The notes beneath the pieces are model-generated. The model worked only from the letters and a program-made list of their open reading frames with translations. It did not search any database and had not been told where the DNA came from. From Plasmodium relictum (lineage: Eukaryota > Apicomplexa > Aconoidasida > Haemosporida > Plasmodiidae), in NCBI RefSeq assembly GCF_900005765.1, contig NC_041692.1:2046001-2110000 (forward strand): a stretch of DNA of 64,000 bases, written 5' to 3'. Every line of letters begins with the position of its first letter. Positions within the stretch are counted from its first letter, which is position 1. Positions 22,955 through 34,893 of this stretch are shown here, piece by piece. Made by a program: the position numbers and the translations under genes.

Positions 22955-24183
22955 TTAAGGTAACAGCTTTTGAATAGTGTTAATTGCGTCTTCATCAAAA
23001 ATAGTATGTTCTTCTTTTTCAAATTTTTCAATATGCTTATTTTTTCTTCAAAAAAAAAAAAAAAAAATAAAATAAAGAGTAAATTAAAATAAAAAATAAA
23101 TTATAATTAAGGGACATATCTTTTTTAATTTTTTTTTATTAAAAAAAAAAGAAAATTTGTAGATACCCTGTTATATCAGATATCAACAACTGCATTATTT
23201 CTGAAGAATTTACTTTCATTTTATGTTCAGTAAATTTTTTATTTTTTTTAAGAATTTTTTTATGTTTTTCACAAACAGAATGAATAAAACTTATCATTTC
23301 CTCTATTTCTTCGTCTTGAAAATTTATTTTACATTTTACATTTGTTATATTTATTTTGTTTTCTATTACATTAATGAACTCTTTAAATAAATTTTTTAAA
23401 TTCTAATGATTAACAGAAGAAGAAAAAAGAAAAAAAAAAAAAGCAATTATATATTATTCTAAAAAATTTTTTTTTATTTAAAAAATAGACAAAAATAATT
23501 ATGTATAAATATACATGTATTCAATTATTTTTTGAGATAATAATCTCTTTTTTTTTAATTAATGTATAAATTTATATATATAATTTTACATTAATATAAT
23601 TTTGATAATTATTAATAATATTTTCATTATGTATATTATTCAAATTAATTTGATTATTTATGTTAATAGAAAAATGTAATTTTGTTAGAGAATCGTTAGA
23701 TTCTAAATATTCAATTAGGTACTGGAATGTTTCTTTATTTAGAAAAGGTAATTTAAAAGATTTAATATTCTTGCTTAAAGAATAAAAAATAATATTTTTA
23801 ATTTCTTGATTAGTTAATTCAATATCTTGAATATTTAAATATTCTATATTATTATTTTCAAGAATTAATAAAAGTTTATTATATATCATTTTTGTTACTT
23901 TATTACATTTTATATTTAAACCAATAATATTTTTATTTTCATAAGCACAACACATAACTTTAAATAAATTAATCTCATCTAAATTGTTATAAGAAATATC
24001 TAATGTTCCATTGAATGTTGTATTTTTTTTTAAAGCATTACAGAAATTATCAATTATATCATAGTCTATATTTTCATTTCTATCTAAATTGTTACATTTC
24101 AATCTTATTTTTTTATCATTACAATTATTATTTTTTAATTTATCTGTTGTTGCGATGTAATTTTCTGTCACTGAATTTTTCAT
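22955..24183 (-). CDS. Leucine-rich-repeat protein, three exons
   Basis: Exons 24183-23590, 23402-23167 and 23045-22955 (donors GTAAAA and GTATCT; acceptors TAG and AAG) give 306 residues with matched phases. Exon 1 carries several ribonuclease-inhibitor-type leucine-rich repeats: IDNFCNALKKNTTFNGTLDI, SYNNLDEINLFKVMCCAYEN, IIGLNIKCNKVTKMIYNKLL and IEYLNIQDIELTNQEIKNII. The last two exons encode a charged helix (CEKHKKILKKNKKFTEHKM) and end DAINTIQKLLP. The repeats suggest a protein-binding scaffold; no enzyme motif is seen. Without splicing the protein would stop 5 residues into the first intron. A 13-codon upstream ORF lies at 24270-24229, before the start codon. Confidence 0.72.
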
Positions 24184-24425
24184 TATGTAAAAAAATTATA
24201 CATTTTTTTTTTTCTTATTTTTTTTACTTTAAGGAGACAAGATACAGAAAACCTTAATATTTTTTTTCATTTCTACAAAAAGAAAAAAAAAAAAAAAATT
24301 TTTTTTTCCTTTTTTATCATATATATATAAAAAATAGTTAAAAATAAAAAATGATATTCTTTTTTATTTTTATAAACTATATTCATATATTTCTATTAAG
24401 AGTAGATCTATTTTTTTTTTTCTTT

Positions 24426-24468
<43 letters not shown>

Positions 24469-24887
24469 CATCTTAGTTTTTTTTTTGAAATTATTATTCT
24501 TAAAGATCTTTATAAAAATTATTTTTTATTTTACTTACAGGTTTTCTTATTTTATTTTTAAAAATGACAATTGAAATTATTAAACTAGTATTTGCAATAT
24601 AATATTTTTTTGTTTTTTTCATTTTTTTTTATTTAAAAAGTAAAATCAATATATTACTTTTATTAGTATTATATATTATACATACATTCCTTTTCTATTC
24701 TGAAAGTAGAAACATTGGGAATTAATAAAATAAAATTAACACATTAATTATGTTTTTTAAATATTTCTACCTATTACTTTAGAATTACTTTAGATAAGTT
24801 AATACTAGCTTATAAAAATAAAATTAAATAAATAAACTATTTAAATAATATAAATAAATTATATAGGTAGATAACATCTAATTAAAT
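24184..24887. other. Divergent intergenic region with TA tract
   Basis: About 700 bases between the LRR gene and the first exon of the metallo-beta-lactamase-fold gene. It holds a (TA)n tract at about 24428-24467 and poly-T runs. No further exon seen. Confidence 0.5.
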
Positions 24888-26561
24888 ATGATAACGGAAA
24901 ATGGTATCATATTCTTAGGTATCAAAAAAATAAAATGAAATAAATTAATAATAATAATATAATTATTAAGGAATTAAATAAGAAAATATACTTTTATATT
25001 ACTTTAAAAATAATATGAATTATTAATTATATAAAATTGGCATATTTTCATTATAGTCTTTAAATTTTTTTGCATTGTTTATATTTTACATATAATTATC
25101 TATTATATTCATATATATATTATATTTAAAAAAAAAAAAAAATATAATTTTCTTTTAATTTTTTTTTTTTTTTCTTTTCATAGGAACCGGTGGATCGTCT
25201 TCTATACCGAAAATATCTCATGTTTTCAAAAATTCAAAAAGGATGACGAATAAAAATAAAATTAGCTTGTCTAAATCAGAATTAAAAAAGGAAGACTTTG
25301 AAGATATTGATAAATTCGTTGATGAATTAGCATCAGGAAGTTTAGAATATATTGATAAATTAAATAATAAATATTTAAAAAAAAAATATTCTGATTATCC
25401 TGAATTGGATTGTTATACTTGTTTTGACGCATTAAATAATGATTCAAAAAATAAAAGAAATAATATATCTCTTTTATTGAAATCAAATGATTCTTATGTT
25501 CTAATAGATGTAGGGAAAACTTTCAGAGATAGTGTTTTATTTAATAGAGATAAAATAAATTTTTATGTAAGAAAACTATAAAAATTAAATTTTTTACTTA
25601 TAAAAATAAATAATGAAAAAAATTCATAAAAAATAAGGAAATTTTCGTAATTTCTATTTCATTATATAAAATTCTTTCCTTTTTTTTTTTTTTTTAGAGT
25701 TTTAATTTAGATATGGTGTTAATAAGTCATGGGCATACAGATGCCTTAAATGGAATAGATGATTTGAGGGATATACAAGATTTTAATAAAACAAAATATG
25801 ATGATTTATATTATTATAAACCGAAAAAAATTATTGATATATATTTAAATGAAGTATCTTATGAAAGAGTTTTACATGGTTATGAATATTTAGCGAAAAA
25901 AAGATCTGAAAATATATTTTATACTAAAATTCCTGCTCTTAATTTTTTTATTTTAAAAGATGAAAAATATAACAAAATTATATATGAAGAAAATAAGTCA
26001 AACGAATTAAAAGAAGAATCAGATAAATTAAAAAATAATAAAACAAATGAAAGAGAAATAGATAAAATAGATGAAACAAAAATTGATAATAATGATGATA
26101 ATACATCTATTAATATACACACTTATGATTTAAAAGATGAATATGGTTTTGTATATTCAAAATTTGATAATGATAAAATTATAAGATTTATTCCATTTGA
26201 GCATGGAAAAAATTATATTTGTATTGGTTATATTATAGGAAAAGATAAAAAATTGGTATATATTTCTGATTGTTCTAATTTGTCTTCATATACATTAGAT
26301 TATATAAAAAAATTTGAGCCTATTGATATATTAATAATAGATGCATTATTTTATACAAAAAAGCACTATTCTCATTTCTCTTTGCAACAAAGTATAAATA
26401 TTTCTCTATTAATTAAACCAAAGAAAGTGTACTTTATAGGGATGTCATGTGATATTGAACATAATATAACCAATTTATTTCTGCAGAAATTGTCAAAAAA
26501 GTTTCCATATACTTACTTTTCATTAGCTCATGATGGCCTTTTTATTCCTTTTAATTTTTAA
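24888..26561 (+). CDS. PhnP-like metallo-beta-lactamase-fold hydrolase, three exons
   Basis: Exons 24888-24918, 25184-25566 and 25698-26561 (donors GTATCA and GTAAGA; acceptors CATAG and TTTAG) give 425 residues with continuous phase. The 10-codon first exon supplies MITENGIIFLG, which joins TGGSSSIP to make the 'FLGTGxSxGiP' start of the PhnP/phosphoribosyl cyclic phosphodiesterase-like branch. Further signatures: CYTC near residue 75; RNNISLLLKSNDSYVLIDVG; LISHGHTDALNGIDDLRDI with H149, H151 and D153; FEHG; VYISDCS; HYSHFSLQQ; GMSCDIEH; and HDGL at the end. A low-complexity Lys/Glu/Asn insertion sits near 235-265. Two metal-site differences (A154 after D153, and C389 where a His is usual) are noted in the findings. 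The substrate is unknown. Confidence 0.82.
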
Positions 26562-28051
26562 GAACAATAAAAAGAATATATAGAAAAATTAAGTTTTCTT
26601 TAATACTATTCTTTATATAACTATTTAATTGTTATTATGTTCTTTTACATTTATAAATTTAGAGAAATTCCACTGCGTATTAAGATATATATATATATGT
26701 ATAAATTACGACATTATTTTTTCATCTTTTTAGAATATTGTTTTTTTATATTATTACAATTTTTTTTTGACAAAAAATTAATTCTATGTAATTTATAAAA
26801 TAAAAAAAAAAAATAGATAATTTATAATAATGTATTTTTTTTTTCATAATTTTTTTTTTTTTGTTTATAATTTTAATTTATATATAACTTTTATTCTTTA
26901 TTATTTTTTATAGTGTTGTAATTAATTATGGTAAAAACAAAAAAAAAAAACAAAAAAAAAGAAAAAAAAAATTAAGTACATGTAGATGAACAAATATAAT
27001 TTATTATTACTTTAATTACAACAGAACAAATGTGAATTTTTGTAAAAATTAAAGCATTGATAAATATATATTTTTTTTTTTATATTAATAATAATAGTTG
27101 TGTAAAATATATAGCATATTTTTAAATTTAAAAATTAAAATATTCATATATTTTTTTTTTTTAAAATTTATTTTTGTATATATGTTCATTAAAATCACAA
27201 AAAAAAAAAAAAGTTTACATATGCATATTTAAAAAAACATTTACTTTTTATACTTTCAATAGGAAGTTTACCAATAAATAGTTTGAATCATAACAATATT
27301 AATAGAAATAAACATTTTATTTTATTTTATTATATTATTTATAAAAGAGAAAAATGTATTTTTATATTTCCTGTTATAAAAATATACAAAGGATAAACAA
27401 ATTACGATAATTATTGATAAAATAAAACAAAAATTATTTAAAAAATATAACATTTGATAAAAGGATATTGTTTAACGTTAATATATATATACATGTGAAT
27501 ATATATTCAATTATATTGAGGTATTTTTATATATTTTTTGTATTTCTAATATATGTTGTATTACAAATTAATTTGATAAAATTTTATTTCAATTTATGTA
27601 AATATATATTTAATTTGAAACATTTTTAAAAATATTTCTATAAATTTTGATAAATACATATATATATATATATATATATGCATAATATATTTTATTTGAA
27701 ATAATTTATTTTTGGTTTAATTTTCGTTTTGTAAGGGTACTTTTGTTGAAAATAAATTGCAAGCAAATAAAAAGATCCTTTTTTTTTTTATCATATATGA
27801 TTTTAAACATTTTAAAAAAGTTTCAACTTGAATTTATTATTTAGAACATTTTGAAGGAAAAAAAATAAATAAAATAAGTTTGTGTATATATTTAAAATTT
27901 TTAAAATATTAAGGAATTCTCGAATTTATATCTGAATACATAATAATTTTTGAAATTTTAATTTCTGATAAATTTAAAATATTCATATATATACATATAA
28001 AGAGAGAGAGAGAGAGAAAAGGAAAAAGAATATATATTATTTAAAAAAAAA
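26562..28051. other. Convergent intergenic region
   Basis: About 1.5 kb between the 3' ends of the MBL-fold gene and the Asn-rich gene. It contains poly-A/T, a TA tract near 27657-27680 and a short (GA)n run at about 28001-28018. Nothing coding-like seen. Confidence 0.5.
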
Positions 28052-31000
28052 TTATGGAAGTTCTTCAAATAAAAATGGTAAATCATTCAAAGATGATATC
28101 TTTACTGATATATTAAAATTTTCATTAACTATGCCACAAAGAATTTTTTCACTTTCTAATGTATATTTAGTTAATGCTACAGAAATATCTGATAATGTTT
28201 TAGAATTTTTAATATCATCTACATAATTGGATATATGAATATATCTACTTTCATCTGATGGTATTTGAGCGTTTTGATTTTCTAATAAATTATTTTCTTT
28301 TTTATTACTTTCTAAATTTGATTCTAATTTTATTTTTTTATGTGAATTATTTTCATCTTCCTTTTCATTTTCTAAATTATCAGTAGAAATAAGTTCATTA
28401 TCACATGAATTATTGATATAATTATGTTTTCTTTTTTTTATTATTTCACTGTTATCATCACAAGGACTTTCATTTTCTTGGTTACTGCAAATAAAATCAT
28501 TTTTACCTATACATTTATAAATGTTAGAAATGAAATCTGATTCACTGTTTATTTCCTTTTCCATTTTTAACAAAATTTCACTTCTTTTTAATTCATCAAT
28601 CATATAATTACTATTTGAATTATTAAAATTTTTATCTGTGTTATCTTCAGAATTAAAATTTATTTTATTATTATTCGAATCATTTATAATATTTACACTT
28701 ACATTTTGCTTATGCATAATATTTGTATTATTAAAAATACTACTGACATCTTTATTATAATTTCCTATATTTGCTTCACTATTTTTCAACTTATTTTCTA
28801 TTGAAATATCATTGTCATCGTTGTTAGATAATGATATATTAGATACACTATTAAAGTTTTCGTGAATTTTTGAGTTTTGATTACTTGTAAGAATGACTTC
28901 TTGGTTAAAAGTATGAGTGTTATTATTGTTATTTTTACTGGGGATATGATTTATTATATTCATATTACTTAAATTTTTTAAAGAAAAAATGTTGTTTTTA
29001 TTATTTTCATTTGTATAAAATGTATTTCTAAATGATTCACTACATTCAGAAGAAACAAAAGGTTTAATTTTTTTTAAAACAATTCTTTTATTTTCATTTT
29101 TTTGAACTTTACTTTTTGTCTTAAAATATTCTCTTCTTTGTATAATTTTTTGCACATGGTCAGGAATTTTTTCATTAGCATCATTTTCTTCATTACTAGA
29201 AAGTTCTTTTGACGTTTCATTTAATAATTTTAATTTTTCAACAGAGCTTAACATATTTATGTTTATATTTCCGCTTTCTAGAAAATTTATACTTTTTGAT
29301 AAATTATTACCAATTTCGTTACCTAAATCTATCTTACTATTATTGATATTACTATTTGTTTCTTTACACAAATTATTGATAACTTTATTATTTTCTTTAT
29401 AAGATTCAATATTTTTCATAATTTTTTTATTCAAATTTTGCATAAATGATTTTAATTCATTATTAGTTTCAATTGAATTATCAGAGTTTTTTATTTTATC
29501 TAAAAAAATTTGATTTGCTAGAGACAGAGTATCATAATTTTTAGCACAATTAATATTTTCTTCTATAAATGTATTTACATTTTCTATAGTTGATGGGACA
29601 TACTTGTTTATATAGCTTATATTTTTATTTATGCAACTTATATTTTTATAAATTTGATTGAATTTTTCAAAATCTTCTTTATTCTCAAAATGTTCTGAAC
29701 TTATATTTAATAAATTATCACTGGAATTTCCGTGGAAAATATCAAAAATATCATTATTTTTTTTTTTTTTTTTGCATTCATTGAAAATACTATTCATATT
29801 TTCTTCATTTGATATTTTTATATTTTCTTCATTTGATATTTTTGTATTTTCTTCATTTGGCATATTTATATTTTCTTCATTTGATATTTTTGTATTTTCT
29901 TCATTTGGCATATTTATATTTTCTTCATTTGATATTTTTGTATTTTCTTCATTTGGCATATTTATATTTTCTTCATTTGATATATTTATATTTTCTTCAT
30001 TTGATATTTTTGTATTTTCTTCATTTGATGTTTTTGCATTTTCTTCATTTGACATAATGATACGTTCACTATCTTTACATGGATTATTAATAGGAATATT
30101 ATTAGTTAAATTATAGTTCACTTTACTTTCACTATCTTTATGCAAGTTGGTAAAACCTAAAATTAAATTATTTTCATTTTTATATTCATTAGATGAATTT
30201 TCTGTTTTTCTATAATCACCATCAGATGAATTATTTTTTACATTAAATAAATTGTTATCGATAATTTCTTTCTCATTGATACCATTCATTTTAATATTTT
30301 CATCATTCAAATTATTTAATATTTTATTTTCTTTCTTTAATTGTACTTGAAAATCTTCATTATTTAACTTATTTAAATTAATAAATGTAGTAGAGCTAGG
30401 TTTAAATTCGTTTTGATTACATAACGCATCATTGATATTAATAATGTTTTTATTTATATTATTTCTATTATCTTTAATATTATTTAATTTTTCATTAATG
30501 CTATTTATATTATTATTTAAATTTTTGTCAACAATACTTATGTTTCCATTAGTATTATTATCTATATTTTTATTAATATTGCCAACATTATTGTTATTAT
30601 TTATTTGCTCGTTAATATTATTCACATTACTATTAAGAGAATCATTTAATTTTTTATTCACACTATTGATATCATTGTACTTATTTATATTTCTGCTGCT
30701 TATATTTTTTAGTTGGCTGTTACTTGCATGAATATTGTTTAAAGCACTATTTTTCGTATTTATATTTGCATTTTCTTTTAGCGTAAAATATGTTGAGTTT
30801 TTATTGCTGTCTAAAGTAAGTGATTTTGTATTTTCATTTTTTAAAACATCCTCATTTTGATTAGAAAAAATTGAAGGATTTATTTTATTCAAATAATTTG
30901 TTTTTTTATCAGGAATGTTATTAGCATTTGTATTTTCACTTTTTTTATTTAAATCAAAGGTTTCACATAAATTATTTTGAAATTTCTCAGATATATTATT

Positions 31001-33751
31001 TTGCAAATTATTTATAGTATTATTTGATAAGTTAATATTCATATTACTGTTATTAATAATGGTATCTTTATTAGGATCACTATTATTAATAACACTATTT
31101 GAAACATTATCAAAAATTTTTGAATTGCTTGTATTATTGTTAACAAACTCATTTTTACTATCATTTTTTATCACTGTATTAATTTTACTGATATTATTTA
31201 AACATGTTTTTTCGATACCAGGTTTAGCAGTTATATTGTCTTGTTTATTTTTTTTTAAAAAATTATTTTTCAAGTTTTTTATATTGGATAATGTGTTTTT
31301 AAATTTCAAAATTCTAGAATTTAAATCATTATTAATATTAATAACACTTTCTGTTTTTATATCGTTAGATTTCAAAGAACTATTTATATTTTCGTTAAAA
31401 TTTTTATTAAAAACACTACTTTCACTATTTATAACTTCTGTTTTGCTTGTGTAACTATCATTTATTAATTTATTATTAGTATTTATTATATTTTCACTAA
31501 AATTTGACATTTTTTTGTTTGTATTATTCAAAATATCATTGATATTATTAGTACTACTAAAAATTCCACTTTTAAAGTTTAAATCATTATTTATATTATT
31601 AAAATTATTATTATTCTTGTTATTAAAAATTTTATTACCGTTACTTATATTATTGAAAAATTTACTATCATTATTTGTATTACTAAATATTTTACTATCA
31701 TTATTTGTATTATTAAACATTTTACTATCATTATTTGTATTATTAAAAATTTTACTATTATTATTTGTATTATTAAAAATTTTGCCATCATTATTTATAT
31801 TATTAAACATTTTACTATCATTATTTGTATTATTAAAAATTTTACTATCATTATTTGTATTATTAAATATTTTACTATCATTATTTATATTATTAAAAAG
31901 TTTGCTATCATTATTTGTATTATTAAACATTTTACTATCATTATTTGTATTATTAAATATTTTGCTATCATTATTTGTATTATTAAATATTTTGCTATCA
32001 TTATTTATATTATTAAAAATTTTGCCATCATTATTTGTATTACTAAATATTTTACTATCATTATTTGTATTATTAAACATTTTACTATCATTATTTGTAT
32101 TATTAAAAATTTTACTATCATTATTTGTATTATTAAATATTTTGCTATCATTATTTGTATTATTAAATATTTTGCTATCATTATTTATATTATTAAAAAT
32201 TTTGCCATCATTATTTATATTATTAAACATTTTACTATCATTATTTGTATTATTAAAAATTTTACTATCATTATTTGTATTATTAAAAAATTTACTAGAA
32301 TTATTTACATAATTAAAAATGTTGTTACCATTACAAATTTCATTAGGAAATTTGTTACTATCACTTCTATTATCAAAAATTTTATTACTATCACTCACAT
32401 TATTAAATATATTACTTTTGATACTCGTATTCATAAAAATTATATTATTGTTTATATTATTATTTTCATCTGTTACATTACTTAGAATATTATTTAAATT
32501 ATTATTTATTTCGTTTTTATTTAAATTATTTACTTCATTTAAATTTGTATTACTTGTACTATTAAAATTATTTATATTATTCAAATTATTTGAATTATTT
32601 AAATTATTAAACTTATTTCTAATTTGGCTAAGTATTTCATTATTATCATTTATTAAACTATTAGAGTTTAATAGATCATTAGATGGTTTCATCAAATTAA
32701 CATTCAAATTATTATTAGAATTATTTGTTTGATTAGTATCATTCACATTAAATCTATTTATATTAGGTATGTTACATGCAATATAACTATTTGTAATAGG
32801 CAAGTTTTGGCTTTTTTCTTCGGTAATTACTTGATCATTACTTAGATCAGTGTTTATCATATTTTTAATTAATGATTCATCAGTTCGAATGCTCAATTTT
32901 TTTATATCATCTGAAAAAATATTGCTATTTTCCATTTCATTAGTAGAAGAATTATCTAATATGTTATTTAAATTATTTTTACAATTTTCATTTATTCCGT
33001 TCCTAGAAAACGGAAATGTATTATTCAGAGATTTTTCTTTCAATAGGTTTTCATTTTGTGAAATATTTTGTGTGAAATAACTTTTAAAAGTATCAATATT
33101 TAGAGATTGAGAATTTCTTATAAATTCAATATTTAATGATTGAGAATTTTTAACAAGTCCATCATTTAACAACTGATTATTCTTAACAACTTCATTACTA
33201 AGTGCTATATCATTTTTAATAATTTCATTATTATCCTGATTCTTTTCAACATTATTATCACTTCTACTTCTTTCAATAATGTCTGAAATATTTTTTTCAT
33301 TTTTAACTTCGTTTAAACTTAACTGTTTCATATTTATTGAATCGTTAGTATTAATTTGATTATTTTTTTCTAATTCTAATTTTTTCTTTTCATTTTTTCT
33401 TCTCATTACTTCTTCAAAAGATAAAGGAGTATCAAATAAATCTACCTCATTGGTTAATTTAAGTGCTCCACCTTTTTGTTTAAATGGAAAATTCATACTT
33501 TTTGACTGTTGAAATTGATATCTATTTTTTATATGTGATCCTTTTTTATTTGCAAAAAAACTATCAAAAAATTTTTTCCCTGTTTTATTAAATCTAATAT
33601 CTTTACTTTCAAATGATCTTACATTTTTCACATCGTGAGAGAATTTTTCTTCATTTTTCTTAACTTCATCCGATTTTTGAGCTTTTGCTGTTTTCATTTT
33701 TTCTTTTAATAATTGAAGTTGTTTCATTTTAGATTCATCAAACCCGTCCAT
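28052..33751 (-). CDS. Asn-rich repeat protein of unknown function (1899 aa)
   Basis: A single open frame of 1899 residues. The first ~130 residues are the only complex part at the N-terminus: a Lys-rich helix (MKQLQLLKEKMKTAKAQK), then FFDSFFANKKG, GGALKLTNEVDLFDTPLSFE and EEVMRRKNEKKK. The middle is overwhelmingly Asn/Ser/Asp/Lys. A 10-residue repeat of the type NNTNNDSKIF covers about residues 480-700 (30-bp DNA units) and an 8-residue repeat of the type ISNEENIN covers about 1232-1320 (24-bp units). A second ordered part ends the protein: about residues 1490-1570 with VQKIIQRREYFKTKSK, and a final ~65 residues with YVDDIKNSKTLSDISVALTK and LPFLFEELP. No known domain is recognised; the basic N-terminus and coil regions would suit a nuclear or RNA-associated protein, but that is a guess. 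Confidence 0.85.
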   Translation of the reverse strand: MDGFDESKMKQLQLLKEKMKTAKAQKSDEVKKNEEKFSHDVKNVRSFESKDIRFNKTGKKFFDSFFANKKGSHIKNRYQFQQSKSMNFPFKQKGGALKLTNEVDLFDTPLSFEEVMRRKNEKKKLELEKNNQINTNDSINMKQLSLNEVKNEKNISDIIERSRSDNNVEKNQDNNEIIKNDIALSNEVVKNNQLLNDGLVKNSQSLNIEFIRNSQSLNIDTFKSYFTQNISQNENLLKEKSLNNTFPFSRNGINENCKNNLNNILDNSSTNEMENSNIFSDDIKKLSIRTDESLIKNMINTDLSNDQVITEEKSQNLPITNSYIACNIPNINRFNVNDTNQTNNSNNNLNVNLMKPSNDLLNSNSLINDNNEILSQIRNKFNNLNNSNNLNNINNFNSTSNTNLNEVNNLNKNEINNNLNNILSNVTDENNNINNNIIFMNTSIKSNIFNNVSDSNKIFDNRSDSNKFPNEICNGNNIFNYVNNSSKFFNNTNNDSKIFNNTNNDSKMFNNINNDGKIFNNINNDSKIFNNTNNDSKIFNNTNNDSKIFNNTNNDSKMFNNTNNDSKIFSNTNNDGKIFNNINNDSKIFNNTNNDSKIFNNTNNDSKMFNNTNNDSKLFNNINNDSKIFNNTNNDSKIFNNTNNDSKMFNNINNDGKIFNNTNNNSKIFNNTNNDSKMFNNTNNDSKIFSNTNNDSKFFNNISNGNKIFNNKNNNNFNNINNDLNFKSGIFSSTNNINDILNNTNKKMSNFSENIINTNNKLINDSYTSKTEVINSESSVFNKNFNENINSSLKSNDIKTESVININNDLNSRILKFKNTLSNIKNLKNNFLKKNKQDNITAKPGIEKTCLNNISKINTVIKNDSKNEFVNNNTSNSKIFDNVSNSVINNSDPNKDTIINNSNMNINLSNNTINNLQNNISEKFQNNLCETFDLNKKSENTNANNIPDKKTNYLNKINPSIFSNQNEDVLKNENTKSLTLDSNKNSTYFTLKENANINTKNSALNNIHASNSQLKNISSRNINKYNDINSVNKKLNDSLNSNVNNINEQINNNNNVGNINKNIDNNTNGNISIVDKNLNNNINSINEKLNNIKDNRNNINKNIININDALCNQNEFKPSSTTFINLNKLNNEDFQVQLKKENKILNNLNDENIKMNGINEKEIIDNNLFNVKNNSSDGDYRKTENSSNEYKNENNLILGFTNLHKDSESKVNYNLTNNIPINNPCKDSERIIMSNEENAKTSNEENTKISNEENINISNEENINMPNEENTKISNEENINMPNEENTKISNEENINMPNEENTKISNEENIKISNEENMNSIFNECKKKKKNNDIFDIFHGNSSDNLLNISSEHFENKEDFEKFNQIYKNISCINKNISYINKYVPSTIENVNTFIEENINCAKNYDTLSLANQIFLDKIKNSDNSIETNNELKSFMQNLNKKIMKNIESYKENNKVINNLCKETNSNINNSKIDLGNEIGNNLSKSINFLESGNININMLSSVEKLKLLNETSKELSSNEENDANEKIPDHVQKIIQRREYFKTKSKVQKNENKRIVLKKIKPFVSSECSESFRNTFYTNENNKNNIFSLKNLSNMNIINHIPSKNNNNNTHTFNQEVILTSNQNSKIHENFNSVSNISLSNNDDNDISIENKLKNSEANIGNYNKDVSSIFNNTNIMHKQNVSVNIINDSNNNKINFNSEDNTDKNFNNSNSNYMIDELKRSEILLKMEKEINSESDFISNIYKCIGKNDFICSNQENESPCDDNSEIIKKRKHNYINNSCDNELISTDNLENEKEDENNSHKKIKLESNLESNKKENNLLENQNAQIPSDESRYIHISNYVDDIKNSKTLSDISVALTKYTLESEKILCGIVNENFNISVKISSLNDLPFLFEELP
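29798..30060. repeat. 24-bp coding minisatellite (NEEN repeat)
   Basis: Eleven tandem 24-base units encode SNEEN/PNEEN octapeptides in the Asn-rich protein. Units alternate between an ISNEENIN type and an MPNEENTK type over the middle of the array, so the effective period there is 48 bases. Confidence 0.92.
31651..32310. repeat. 30-bp coding minisatellite (NNTNNDSKIF repeat)
   Basis: About 21-22 tandem 30-base units without frame breaks; degenerate units continue a little on both sides. Unit variants are not random but recur in ordered blocks, as described in the findings. Confidence 0.95.
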
Positions 33752-34859
33752 TTTGTAAAGCTATTATGTGCTTTTTTAGAAAGAAAATATTTAGAATTGT
33801 TTGATACTTTTCTATGTTTATTTGTATTTAAAATGAATTTATGTTATGTGTGATATATATTATTCTCCTTTGTTTAACACTATATTTTCTTTGTTTTTAA
33901 CTTATTCAATTCATATAATACTTATGTATATATATAATCCCTTTTTTTTTTTTTTTTTTGTATATTATTTTACAATTTTATTTTATATTTGTGTCATTTC
34001 GAAAAAATTCATGATTTTTTTTCTGTAAAAGTAATTCTGTTCTTTTTTTTTCTTCTAAAGGCTTTATATATTTTTTTTTTCCCTTAAATAATAAAAGAAT
34101 TCCATGGATATTTTTTAAAATATTTTTTTTTTTTTTTTTGTATAGATATAGATTATTCAATATTGTTTAAACTTTTTCTTTTATATATATAAAGAAAAAC
34201 AAAAAAAAAATCTACTAAATATAATAGTAATTCTTAAAAAAAAATAAGTGAATGTAATAAAATTATATATATGTTTTCATAAATTTTCTTAAGATAAAAT
34301 TTTTTCTTTTTATATTTATGTAATCATATATATATATATATATAAGGTTATTAATTTTTCATTTTTTAATGAGAAAAGATTAACAATTTATCACTTTTTT
34401 TTTCAAAAATTTTAGCAAATTTCATGAAATTAAAAAAAAAAAATATATTGTTTACACATATAAAAAATATCATGTGCAATGAGATAAAAAAAAAAATATT
34501 TATAATATATAAAAAAAAAAAATTGTACATACGAATAACTTCACATATATTGATTTGTTAAACAAAAAAGAAAAAAAAAAAAATACAATATTTTAGAAAG
34601 GAAAAATTATAAAAAAATTAGAAGTTAATTTTAAGAGTATATTGTATTTAATGAAAGGATAAATATATACTTGTTAAATTTCTCATAAATAATCTTATAA
34701 AATACTAACAATGAAAATGTAAATTTATATATTGAATATTATTTTTAATTCACATGTATATCAGTAATATAAAAGAACAAAATTAAATTGTTTTATGAAA
34801 ACATTTATTTTTTAAATAGTATATATTACTTATATCCAAATACCAAGTTGAAGAAATCA

Positions 34860-34893
<34 letters not shown>

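Noticed and set aside
29658-30116. + strand frames encoding Phe/Ser repeats
   Set aside because: Antisense of the 24-bp NEEN repeat in the Asn-rich gene.
31651-32310. Regular 30-bp repeats as a CRISPR array
   Set aside because: The units are contiguous without unique spacers, lie in a coding frame, and the genome is eukaryotic.
31515-32732. Long + strand Leu-rich open frames over the Asn-rich gene
   Set aside because: They are the antisense reading of the 30-bp repeats: AAT/AAC Asn codons read as ATT/GTT and the repeat has no stop in that frame. The minus-strand frame is longer and continues past the repeats.
33846-34160. Two 60-codon ORFs on opposite strands
   Set aside because: Made of poly-T/poly-A derived Phe/Lys runs in the promoter region of the Asn-rich gene.
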